Of a stretch of 64,000 nt of DNA, positions 52,547 to 60,123 are shown in pieces. The stretch's first letter is position 1. Each line of letters begins with the position of its first letter. The notes beneath the pieces were generated by a model, which worked only from the letters and a program-made list of their open reading frames with translations, searched no databases and was not told where the DNA came from. Made by a program: the position numbers and the translations under genes. This DNA comes from Halocynthiibacter sp049608145 (GTDB taxonomy: Bacteria > Pseudomonadota > Alphaproteobacteria > Rhodobacterales > Rhodobacteraceae), in assembly GCF_049608145.1 (NCBI RefSeq), contig NZ_JBMYXF010000011.1, forward strand, positions 1 to 64,000, given 5' to 3'.

Positions 52547-53359
52547 ATGACAATGGAAAAAGTGCGCGCTGCCGCACCAGTCGCCCCGTGGTTGGGCGGC
52601 AAGAAAACTTTGCATCGTACTCTCATTGAGCGGATCGATGTAATCCCACATAAAACATACATTGAACCATTCGTCGGAATGGGTGGTGTATTTCTGCGCC
52701 GTTCTTGGCGTCCGCGTCTTGAGGTTGCCAATGACCTCAACGGTGAAATCATCAATCTATTCCGCATCTTGCAGCGTCATTATCCGCAGCTCATGGAAGT
52801 TATGCGGTTTCAGATTGCGTCACGGCGTGAATTTGATCGCCTACGATCTGTGGATCCAGCAACCTTGACGGACCTCGAGCGCGCTGCGCGTTTCCTGTAT
52901 CTGCAGCGACTGGCCTTTGGTGGTCAGGTGAATGGGGTTTTTGGTGTTGCACCAACAAGTGGGCCACGTTTTAGCCTGTCTCGTTTGGAACCGATTCTTG
53001 ATGCTGCACATGAGCGCCTTGAGGGTGTTGTGTTCGAGACCCTTGATTGGTCGGCATTGGTGGATCGTTATGACAGTCCTGAATCCTTATTCTATCTGGA
53101 TCCGCCTTACTTTGGTGGTGAAAGTGATTATGGCAAAGGCATGTTTGGTCGTGATCAATTTGCAAAAATGGCAGAACAACTTGCAAGCCTAAAAGGGGCA
53201 TTTCTTCTCTCGATCAACGACACACCTGAGATCAGAGAAGTGTTCTCAGCATTTCAGTTTGACGAAGTGCGCCTGAAATATTCAGTAGCTCAGGCTGGCG
53301 CAACAGATGCCTGCGAGCTGATTATTTCAAACCGCGAGATCAAGACGGGCTTGCTGTAG
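52547..53359 (+). CDS. D12-class DNA adenine methyltransferase
   Basis: 270 residues. SAM-binding motif I in PFVGMGGVFLRR, catalytic DPPY in FYLDPPYFGG, and the N-terminal WLGGKKTL found in Dam-like N6-adenine methylases. No endonuclease gene is near, so it is an orphan. It may mark phage DNA or regulate genes; the target site is unknown. ATG 52547 or 52553 is possible. Confidence 0.88.
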   Translation: MTMEKVRAAAPVAPWLGGKKTLHRTLIERIDVIPHKTYIEPFVGMGGVFLRRSWRPRLEVANDLNGEIINLFRILQRHYPQLMEVMRFQIASRREFDRLRSVDPATLTDLERAARFLYLQRLAFGGQVNGVFGVAPTSGPRFSLSRLEPILDAAHERLEGVVFETLDWSALVDRYDSPESLFYLDPPYFGGESDYGKGMFGRDQFAKMAEQLASLKGAFLLSINDTPEIREVFSAFQFDEVRLKYSVAQAGATDACELIISNREIKTGLL

Positions 53360-53439
53360 CAAAAACATGCCCTTTCCCGGCGATACATCGGGCGGGAAGG
53401 GCGTTCGCAGCAACATGTTCGGAGGGAGCGCTATGGGCA

Positions 53440-53628
53440 GATAGTGTACTTTGCAAAGTCGCACCATCGGCCCATTGCTGCCTTTCACCACCACCCCAAG
53501 ATGCTGCGGTGCGGCCCGTCATTGCGGCCATTCGTGCATCGCGCAGCATTATTTCGGCTTGAAACGTCGGTGAGTGGACAAACCGGCCTTTCCACATTAG
53601 TTTCTGGAGGTCTGCTTTGGGCTTTTGT
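53440..53628. repeat. Noncoding patch of a dispersed intergenic sequence family
   Basis: G+C-rich, gene-free stretch with TTCGTGCATCGCGCAGC and TCTGCTTTGGGCTTTT (53611-53626). The latter 16 bases recur exactly at 61767-61782. A similar mosaic appears at 59520-59880. Such stretches, common in roseobacters, look like decayed repeats rather than genes. Confidence 0.4.
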
Positions 53629-54150
53629 TCAGTGAGGTGATCGCCCTGTTGCTATCATGAGATGGTGCTGTTGGTGGTGCGCACCGATTGTCATCAGCCC
53701 AAAGAAACCCAATCCCAGCACCTGGTTCAACTCTTCTTCTGAACCAGTCTGAACCAGCATCGATGCACCGCCTTCCATTTCCCCAGCAGTGACGGCCCAA
53801 TCCGATGACCCCTGCAACATCGGGCTGTGTGCCAACACCATGCGCCTGATCGATGCTGCAACCACCTGATCGCCAGTGACCACGAACGTCGCACTCATTC
53901 CATCGACTGTTCGTTCAACCGACGCCCTAGTCGTCACGTTGTCCATATCCACGAGATGATCACGCAGTGCTTTGATATCGACCTGCGCCCAGTTCGTTTC
54001 GGGATTGTCACGCAGCAGTGTGACGATCTCGGCAATCGCAGCGAACTGGGATTGACCTGTTTCGCTAGGTGATCCTGACGCATGCGCATGTTGTGCCATG
54101 GCATTGGTTGCGACGAACATCATCGCTGCTGATAAAAGACCTAGTTTCAT
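53629..54150 (-). CDS. Periplasmic His-rich protein of unknown function
   Basis: 173 residues with signal peptide (1-19, AMA-QHAHA) and histidine-rich ends (QHAHAS at the mature N-terminus; AHHQQHHLM near the C-terminus), which suits metal binding. No family is recognised. AGGAG sits 6 nt before ATG. Divergent from the Crp/Fnr-like regulator gene, so a copper-linked function and regulation by that protein are reasonable inferences. Confidence 0.6.
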   Translation of the reverse strand: MKLGLLSAAMMFVATNAMAQHAHASGSPSETGQSQFAAIAEIVTLLRDNPETNWAQVDIKALRDHLVDMDNVTTRASVERTVDGMSATFVVTGDQVVAASIRRMVLAHSPMLQGSSDWAVTAGEMEGGASMLVQTGSEEELNQVLGLGFFGLMTIGAHHQQHHLMIATGRSPH

Positions 54151-54214
54151 TGAACACTCCTATTTCTTGATCACCCTAGCCAATTTCAAACTTATCACTT
54201 ATGATTTGGATCAT

Positions 54215-54781
54215 ATGTTTTCTGATCCCTTTTCCCATCTACCCGCCGATGCACGTCGCACATTAGACATGCGAAAAGGTGACGTGCTGTTTCGCCAGAA
54301 CCAAACCACATCGGGGCTTTACCGTGTTGTATCTGGATGCGTGACACTGCAACGAACTGGGCTGGGGGGCGATACCTTGACCCTGCACAGGGCAGTGTCG
54401 GGCGGGTTTTTCGCGGAGGCATCAGTCTTCTCGGCGACTTACCACTGTGATGCGGTATGCACCGAAGCTGGAAATGTCATGAAGATCGCAAAGGCGGATG
54501 TCGTTGCAACGATGCAATCCAATCCTGCGTTCTCCGAAGGTTTCACAAGGTTGCTTGCTGTTCAGGTTCAACAGTACCGCGCACATATCGAGTTGCTGGC
54601 AATCCCGTCAGCCAAAGAACGCATACTGGCGGCTGTTAAGGCAGGCTACTTCGATGCAACGGTCACCGAGTTGGCGACCCGCATCAATCTTAGCCATGAA
54701 GCTTGTTATCGCGCATTGCGGGGACTGTGTGACGACGGTCGCATGATCCGTGTTTGTCGTGGAAAATATACGCTGTCATAG
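54215..54781 (+). CDS. Crp/Fnr-family regulator
   Basis: 188 residues: an effector beta-barrel (MRKGDVLFRQNQTTSGLYRV) and a C-terminal HTH (TVTELATRINLSHEACYRAL). The N-terminal cysteines of an Fe-S FNR are absent, but four scattered Cys (GCVTL, YHCDAVC, RVCRG) could sense metal or redox. ATG 54215 gives the full barrel; the frame runs further up without support. Confidence 0.8.
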   Translation: MFSDPFSHLPADARRTLDMRKGDVLFRQNQTTSGLYRVVSGCVTLQRTGLGGDTLTLHRAVSGGFFAEASVFSATYHCDAVCTEAGNVMKIAKADVVATMQSNPAFSEGFTRLLAVQVQQYRAHIELLAIPSAKERILAAVKAGYFDATVTELATRINLSHEACYRALRGLCDDGRMIRVCRGKYTLS

Positions 54782-54809
54782 CGTCCAGTGCTTTTCGGGT
54801 AGTTGTCCA

Positions 54810-55235
54810 TCAGTGTGGTGGGGTCCTGCTGGCTTGGACTTCGCGTTCCCGTTCAGACCAAGTTGATCTGATGTAGGCGAGGATATCCCATATCTCATCA
54901 TCGGTGAGTGTTTCACCAAATGCGGGCATTCCGCTGTTGAAACCAGTGACACCCCTGACCTCTAATGCAGCAGCGCCACCGAGCTTGGTGTATTCGAACA
55001 GCAGTTCATCATCGTGATGCCACGTGTGGCCCGTCCCATCATGTGGCGGTGCTGGAAGCACACCATCGGCGTCAGAGGATTGCCAGTTCGGTTGCCCCTC
55101 AAGGTTTGCCCCGTGGCATGATGCGCAGTTGCCTGCATACAGGCTTTGTCCCGCAACAATGTCGCGGTGTTCCCAGTTGTGATCAGCAGCGGCTGTGGAG
55201 GCCAAAGACAGCAGGATTGGGATCAGCCACCTCAT
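54810..55235 (-). CDS. Secreted mono-heme cytochrome c
   Basis: 141 residues with signal peptide (1-18) and heme motif CASCH (C37, C40, H41), with Met ligand in SGMPAF. The fold GQSLYAGNCASCHGANLEGQ is that of class I cytochromes with the pattern LTDDEIWDILAYIRSTW. Start overlaps the multicopper oxidase stop (ATGA-type), so it is cotranslated with that enzyme and may take electrons to or from it. Confidence 0.85.
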   Translation of the reverse strand: MRWLIPILLSLASTAAADHNWEHRDIVAGQSLYAGNCASCHGANLEGQPNWQSSDADGVLPAPPHDGTGHTWHHDDELLFEYTKLGGAAALEVRGVTGFNSGMPAFGETLTDDEIWDILAYIRSTWSEREREVQASRTPPH

Positions 55236-56530
55236 GCCACATTCACCCAAGTGCGCATCCCTCCCACAGCGTGGCTGAGCATGTGACAGTGCAGCAGCCA
55301 ACGACCAGGGTTGTCGAAGACACAGATGACATCGCGGCTTTCACCTGCGTTCACCAAAGTTGTGTCGCGCAGATCGCCCAAAGCTCCGTTCTCTTCAACC
55401 TCGTAGAAGTGGTGACCGTGCAGGTGGATGCCGTGCGGGAACGAGGTGTCGTTTACAAACGTGATCCGCACAGTCTCGCCATTTTGGAATGATCCGAATG
55501 GGTCGCCTTGTAGGTCCGAGACGTTGTTGAAGGCCCAAATATTGTCACCGCCGTGGCGACCACTCATTGCACCGCCCATCATCGTCAGAGTGAGATGTTG
55601 CGTGGGTTCTTCTGGTGTTGGCAGGTTGGGCGGTGACAGAGCCATGATCGCTCCAGCCTGCCTATCCGTATTGATGCCACTCACAGCGAGATCAGCCAAT
55701 CGATATGGTCCCTGACGGCTCAGCATATCAAATCCTACAGGCCCCGTGATATCTACGATCAGGTCTGCCCGTTGTGCAGGTGCGAGGGTAAGTTCTGTCA
55801 TAGGACGTGGCTCGGAAAGGGCCATCCCATCCAAGGCCACGACCGATCCAGCGACGCCACTAACCTCAACGGGGAAGATACGGTTGGTTGCGGCGTTGAT
55901 CAGCCGAAACCTAACCCGATCCCCAGTCTTCACCTGATCTTGGGACAGGAAGGCACGGGCGAAATTCCCCATGTAACCGCCATGGGCGACACTGTGCATG
56001 TCGGTAAACTCATCGGACAGGCTGCCATCTTCCTGCATCTGCCAATCCGCCATCAACACGGTGATGTCGTGATCAACATCTGGGGGCGTTTCATCCTCAA
56101 CAATCAACGGACCCATCATGCCACGCGCGACTTGTTCATGAGAAATGTAATGCGAATGATACCAATAGGTGCCTTCGTCTGGCGGGATAAAGCTGTAGGT
56201 TTTGGTGTCGGAAGGTTCGATCAACTCTTGCGTCAACATCGGCACCCCATCCATCTGGTTTTCCAACCTGATGCCGTGCCAATGCACTGCGGTGCCTTCC
56301 TCAAGACCGTTCTCGACATCGATGTTCACCCGTTCACCGCGCCGCACACGCAGTTCTGGCCCTGGCATCGACCCGTTGAAGCCCAGCATAGAGGTTACAC
56401 CATCCCCCAGCGGTAGGATTTGCTGCGTCACCGTTTCGGCCTTCAACCGCAACGTATCTTGGGCTGCGAATGTGGGCATTGGTAATATCGCTGTGGCTGA
56501 GACGGTAGCCAAGAAGTGTCGTCTGTTCAT
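55232..56530 (-). CDS. Multicopper oxidase (CopA/CueO-like)
   Basis: 432 residues with a twin-arginine leader (NRRHFLATVSA). Copper sites: HWHG (H83, H85), WYHSHY (H125, H127), HGIHLHGHHF (H366, H369, H371), HCHMLSH (H414-H420) with Cys415 as the type 1 ligand. A three-domain laccase-like enzyme that oxidises Cu(I) or organic donors in the periplasm with O2. It is part of the copper operon between copD and the cytochrome gene. ATG 56530 has GAGG. Confidence 0.9.
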   Translation of the reverse strand: MNRRHFLATVSATAILPMPTFAAQDTLRLKAETVTQQILPLGDGVTSMLGFNGSMPGPELRVRRGERVNIDVENGLEEGTAVHWHGIRLENQMDGVPMLTQELIEPSDTKTYSFIPPDEGTYWYHSHYISHEQVARGMMGPLIVEDETPPDVDHDITVLMADWQMQEDGSLSDEFTDMHSVAHGGYMGNFARAFLSQDQVKTGDRVRFRLINAATNRIFPVEVSGVAGSVVALDGMALSEPRPMTELTLAPAQRADLIVDITGPVGFDMLSRQGPYRLADLAVSGINTDRQAGAIMALSPPNLPTPEEPTQHLTLTMMGGAMSGRHGGDNIWAFNNVSDLQGDPFGSFQNGETVRITFVNDTSFPHGIHLHGHHFYEVEENGALGDLRDTTLVNAGESRDVICVFDNPGRWLLHCHMLSHAVGGMRTWVNVA

Positions 56531-56538
56531 GTGGTGCC

Positions 56539-57390
56539 TCATGTTGGCAAAGTTAGGTTTGTTGTGAGAACAGCGGTCGTTCCCAGCACGGCAAGGATAA
56601 CCAGCCATTCGACTGAAATGGACTTGGAAAGATGGCCTGCGGCGGCTGGATCGCCCGCACGAAGCGCAGGTATGAACCGAAGTTTATTGGCAGCAGCCAA
56701 TCCAAGCAGCAGACCAACCAAAAGCACCTTTATGATCAAAGCCTGCCCGTATCCTGTGCTAATGAGCGCGGAGAACGAACCGACCAACTCGTACCCCATA
56801 TAGCCACCCAAGATGATCAGCACTGGGACAGTGACAGTGGCAACAACACCAAATCGATACCCCACATCTGCAGCCGAAGCATAGGTGTTGGAAGATGATG
56901 CCAAGCGTTTCAGTGGCGTAAGAACACCAATCCACAGCGCAACGGCCAACAAGTGTAACATCAAAGCGATGTCTAGCAGTGTCGTGTCACGGCTAGAGAT
57001 GTGGCCCACGTGATCGAATGACCAGATCGCGATGACACCACCCAATACCGAGACCCAAGTTCCAACGCGGCCCATGAACAGGCCAGCGATCAACAGACCA
57101 AGACCCACCAAACGTAACAGTAATGCGGTACCGACAGGTGTCGTCCATAGCAGGCCAAGCATCTCAGGATCAGTCATGCCACTGACATCGCCCGTCAGAT
57201 TGGCTCCGCGCAGTGAAAAGGCGAGGATCGTTGCAATCAACCCCAGAACAGCGAATGCCACGGCCAGACCTCGTGTGCGATCCAGCCGAAACATTAACGT
57301 TGCCATCACCGTGCCAGCCGCAGTCATCACGCCAAGATAGAGAGCGAATTTTGTGGCGATGGCCGCCAGACCGAACAGATCAGGCATCAT
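56539..57390 (-). CDS. copD: Copper-resistance membrane protein CopD
   Basis: 283 residues with about eight membrane helices, matching the CopD/PcoD type (WIGVLTPLKRL in a His-bearing helix: LHLLAVALWIGVLT; WSFDHVGHISSR). It is thought to move copper across the inner membrane with CopC. The start lies in the CopC stop (ATGATG overlap). Confidence 0.85.
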   Translation of the reverse strand: MMPDLFGLAAIATKFALYLGVMTAAGTVMATLMFRLDRTRGLAVAFAVLGLIATILAFSLRGANLTGDVSGMTDPEMLGLLWTTPVGTALLLRLVGLGLLIAGLFMGRVGTWVSVLGGVIAIWSFDHVGHISSRDTTLLDIALMLHLLAVALWIGVLTPLKRLASSSNTYASAADVGYRFGVVATVTVPVLIILGGYMGYELVGSFSALISTGYGQALIIKVLLVGLLLGLAAANKLRFIPALRAGDPAAAGHLSKSISVEWLVILAVLGTTAVLTTNLTLPT

Positions 57391-57731
57391 TCTTCGACGG
57401 TAAAGCTGAAGGTGCCATTCAAGGCATGGCCATCTGCACCAAGCCCACGCCATTCAACGACGTACACACCCGCTCCCATGTCATGCATCGGCAACGTAAA
57501 CTCCTGCGTGAACGCTGTTTGTTCGCCAAGGTCCATGTCCATGCTGTGCGTGTCGGCATGTGTGATAGCAACCCGCGTCAAACGAATGTCACCTTTGAAG
57601 TCCATCAAGACTTCGGTCGGCATCTCCGTGACAGTGGCCTCATTGGTAGGTGTCGTTGTATCGAGGGGAGAGTGCGCCATTGCGCCCGTTGCCCAAATCC
57701 CGATCATGCCTGCGAGTAGAATAGTCTTCAT
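57387..57731 (-). CDS. copC: Periplasmic copper-binding protein CopC
   Basis: 114 residues: signal peptide (1-19, AMA-HSP) leaving an N-terminal His ligand, a beta-sandwich and a His/Met segment (HADTHSMDMDLGE; MHDMGAG), the copper ligands of CopC/PcoC. ATG 57731 has GGAAAC upstream. Overlaps copD, coupled. Confidence 0.85.
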   Translation of the reverse strand: MKTILLAGMIGIWATGAMAHSPLDTTTPTNEATVTEMPTEVLMDFKGDIRLTRVAITHADTHSMDMDLGEQTAFTQEFTLPMHDMGAGVYVVEWRGLGADGHALNGTFSFTVEE

Positions 57732-57758
57732 TGCGGTTTCCAATTTTGTGACTGGAGA

Positions 57759-58193
57759 TCAGTTGATCCCGTTGGCACGTTGCAGTTCGCGAATATAGGC
57801 GATGATCATGGTGACATCGCCCCGTGTTACACCCTCAACGGGGGGCATGTCACCAAACGGCCAGTGGTGGCCCCGAACGCCCAACTCAGCAGCCCGTTGG
57901 AACGCTTCATCGCCGTGGTGGCTGGGTTCATAAATGATGTGGACCAATGGCGGTGCTACGCCATCTTGACCCGCTGCATTCGCACCGTGGCAAGCAGCAC
58001 ACTTGGCCTCATATCCAAGCTGCCCGATCTGGGCGTTCGGTGACAGGGTTTCGGGCAACAGCACATTGGCGAGTCCCCCATTCTCCCTACTGATAGCGGT
58101 GTCAGAAGCGGCGGTTTGTGGCGCTGAGGGCCACAACACGTAGCCTACGCCACCCGCAACCAAAATTGCGGCAATTGCGATAGTCGATTTCAT
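57759..58193 (-). CDS. Membrane-anchored cytochrome c
   Basis: 144 residues, N-terminal anchor (about 4-22) and heme motif CAACH (C65, C68, H69), with a class I fold ending VTMIIAYIRELQRANG. Its place at the head of the copC-copD-oxidase operon suggests electron transfer for copper oxidation or respiratory use. The operon is read from the MerR-type promoter at 58225-58255. Confidence 0.82.
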   Translation of the reverse strand: MKSTIAIAAILVAGGVGYVLWPSAPQTAASDTAISRENGGLANVLLPETLSPNAQIGQLGYEAKCAACHGANAAGQDGVAPPLVHIIYEPSHHGDEAFQRAAELGVRGHHWPFGDMPPVEGVTRGDVTMIIAYIRELQRANGIN

Positions 58194-58224
58194 TGAATGT
58201 ACTAATCCTCACGTCTTTTGGATA

Positions 58225-58255
58225 TCTTTAATCCTTCCTGTAGGTGGAGGGTCAA
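58225..58255 (-). promoter_or_regulatory. MerR/CueR-type promoter of the copper operon
   Basis: On the minus strand: TTGACC (58255-58250), 19-bp spacer, TAAAGA (58230-58225). Inside lies the near-palindrome CCCTCC-N7-GGAAGG. CueR promoters have this 19-bp spacer and CCTTCC-N7-GGAAGG dyad. It reads into the cytochrome-copC-copD-oxidase-cytochrome operon. Confidence 0.7.
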
Positions 58256-58263
58256 ACGATTTA

Positions 58264-59016
58264 TTATCGCAGCGTCGTGAGCATCCAGAGCGCCATACCG
58301 ACCATCATCAGGTTCTCCGTCAGTGACACGAAACCCAATGGAACCTTACTGTCACCACCGACACAGGCGCACTTTAGGTCGCGTTTGTCGATGTAGACCG
58401 CCTTGAACACACTGATCGCGCCAATGCTGGCGACAAACAACGCTGCTGGTGCAGACAACCACGTGAGAACCCCGGCCATCATAAGCAGACCTGCCCCAGT
58501 CTCAACGAACGGATAGACATATCCGTAGCGAACCCACCGTTGGGCCAGCAGGTCGTAGTTCAGGAACATCGTGGCGAACCGTTCTACGTCTTGCAGTTTT
58601 TGCAGACCCAACAGCACCATGGATATCGAGATAAACCATTCAACTGTCCGTCCCGTGAATGCGGCACCTAACGCCAACCAAGTCACAGCTATGGCCATCA
58701 ACAAAGCGACCGCGAACAATGCGATGACAGGCTTATAGGTCGTGGCATCCTTGGACTTGGTGGCTTTTCCTAGATGTACGCTCAGGTCATCGAAACCACC
58801 GATGCGTTCTTCACCAATGAACGTCTGTGGCGTCGTCTTCACATCATGCTCGGCTTTGAACGCATCAACCTCGCCACGGCTGGTGAGGTGGCGATCATCC
58901 ACTTGAAAGCCCTGACGTTCTAACAGGTCTTTCGATTTCAACCCGTATGGACACATGTGGTCGGTCATCAGCATCCGATAGAGGGTGGCAGTTTTGGCGG
59001 CGGTATCCTTGGGCAT
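58264..59016 (-). CDS. Glutaredoxin-MauE/DoxX fusion membrane protein
   Basis: 250 residues: an N-terminal glutaredoxin-like domain (MTDHMCPYGLKSKDLLERQG, with CPYG in place of CPYC, then TTPQTFIGEERIGGFDDL) fused to a four-helix MauE/DoxX-type membrane domain with a C-terminal CAC motif (DLKCACVGGDSKVPLGF). Such proteins are thought to reduce disulfides or carry electrons for metal cofactors. The leading gene of the copper region, from its own CueR-type promoter. Confidence 0.75.
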   Translation of the reverse strand: MPKDTAAKTATLYRMLMTDHMCPYGLKSKDLLERQGFQVDDRHLTSRGEVDAFKAEHDVKTTPQTFIGEERIGGFDDLSVHLGKATKSKDATTYKPVIALFAVALLMAIAVTWLALGAAFTGRTVEWFISISMVLLGLQKLQDVERFATMFLNYDLLAQRWVRYGYVYPFVETGAGLLMMAGVLTWLSAPAALFVASIGAISVFKAVYIDKRDLKCACVGGDSKVPLGFVSLTENLMMVGMALWMLTTLR

Positions 59017-59082
59017 GTATCAAATCCTTATGCAGGTGCAGGCATCCATCAAAAATGGCACCCTTGAAACTCATTCATCATC

Positions 59083-59113
59083 AACCTAGTCTCTCCAGCA
59101 ACTGGAAGGTCAA
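59083..59113 (-). promoter_or_regulatory. MerR/CueR-type promoter upstream of the glutaredoxin fusion
   Basis: Minus strand: TTGACC (59113-59108), exactly 19 bp, TAGGTT (59088-59083). The spacer holds CCTTCC-N7-GGAGAG and the core TTCCAGTTGCTGGA, nearly the E. coli copA CueR operator. It is divergent from the CueR gene at 59125 and probably also controls it. Confidence 0.8.
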
Positions 59114-59124
59114 GGGTAAGTTCT

Positions 59125-59508
59125 ATGAATATCTCTGCGGCATCAAAGGCGGCGGGCCTTCCCGTCAAAACCGTGCGCTACTACGCCGACATCAAGTTGG
59201 TCGAAGCACCGTCGCGATCAGAGGCGGGATACCGCACCTATAACGATGTGGCCGTTCGCAAACTGGTGTTCGTCAGACGATCACGTGCGTTCGGGTTTAG
59301 CATCGAAGGATGCCGCGAACTTCTGAGCCTGTATCAAGATCAGGACCGCACTAGCTCGGAAGTGAAACGTATCGCGTCCAAGCGACTGGAGGAGATCGAA
59401 GAGAAGCAGCGGGAGCTTCAGTCTCTGCATGATGAGTTGGCGCATCTGGTGACATCCTGTCGTGGTGACCACATGCCTGACTGTCCAATCATCGATTACC
59501 TTGGTTGA
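59125..59508 (+). CDS. cueR: CueR-type copper-sensing MerR regulator
   Basis: 127 residues: MerR winged helix (MNISAASKAAGLPVKTVRYY), dimerisation helix, and the Cu(I) loop C112-x7-C120 (SCRGDHMPDCPIIDYL), exactly the CueR cysteine positions. It activates promoters with 19-bp spacers when Cu(I) binds; two such sites are seen at 59083-59113 and 58225-58255. Confidence 0.92.
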   Translation: MNISAASKAAGLPVKTVRYYADIKLVEAPSRSEAGYRTYNDVAVRKLVFVRRSRAFGFSIEGCRELLSLYQDQDRTSSEVKRIASKRLEEIEEKQRELQSLHDELAHLVTSCRGDHMPDCPIIDYLG

Positions 59509-60123
59509 AGTTCGAATTTCCGCGTAGCCGACATTCACTGCGCTACAGAAAAAACGGGAGTCTGGGCTCGAACTTGCCGTTAGCTGCACTTTGCACCGAT
59601 GGCCGCTTTGGCGCAGCCTCTGACTGTGCAAATGTCACTTTCTGCCCATTCCTGACTTCGGGGTGATGCGCAGCACGGCTGCCGAGCAGGATTGGCCTGT
59701 GAATGTCCGCATTCATCATTTTGACGGCGCACCTTCGCAATCGCAGAAAACATCTGCAATCCACTTGGCGCAGCGAAAGGCAACGACTGCTTCGGGCTGG
59801 GTGCTGCCGTTAGACGTGCTTTGCACCAGGTTCGACTCTGGGCCGGTTCTAACTGACAGCGTACAAATTGGATTGCCTTTAAACTTCGATAAGTGAGCGT
59901 GATACCAATGCACCGTGTCTAAGCAGTATTTCCAAAGGCAGAGTGACTGTTGAGTAGACGGAGTGATGTTTCTCTGGAGTTGCGCCAATGGCTGCTTTTG
60001 GGTGTCTAGAATACTCAAAATCGGACCAAAATGCGGTGCTTCCAAATATCGACTTTCAAGCAGGATGCGCTACACTAGAAGTGATTCAAACAAATGCATA
60101 CGGTCAATTTTGGAGATACCCCC
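59509..60123. other. Gene-free region between cueR and the protease
   Basis: 615 bp without a credible gene. The first 370 bp contain degenerate repeats such as CCGTTAGCTGCACTTTGCACC and CCGTTAGACGTGCTTTGCACC, of the dispersed noncoding family also seen at 53440-53628 and 61480-61790. The last 250 bp (A+T-richer) should hold the protease promoter. Confidence 0.5.

Noticed and set aside
53440..53460. Alternative attR near the methylase
   Set aside because: Only 8 bases (TCGCACCA) match the tRNA end, against 14 exact bases at 61889-61902.
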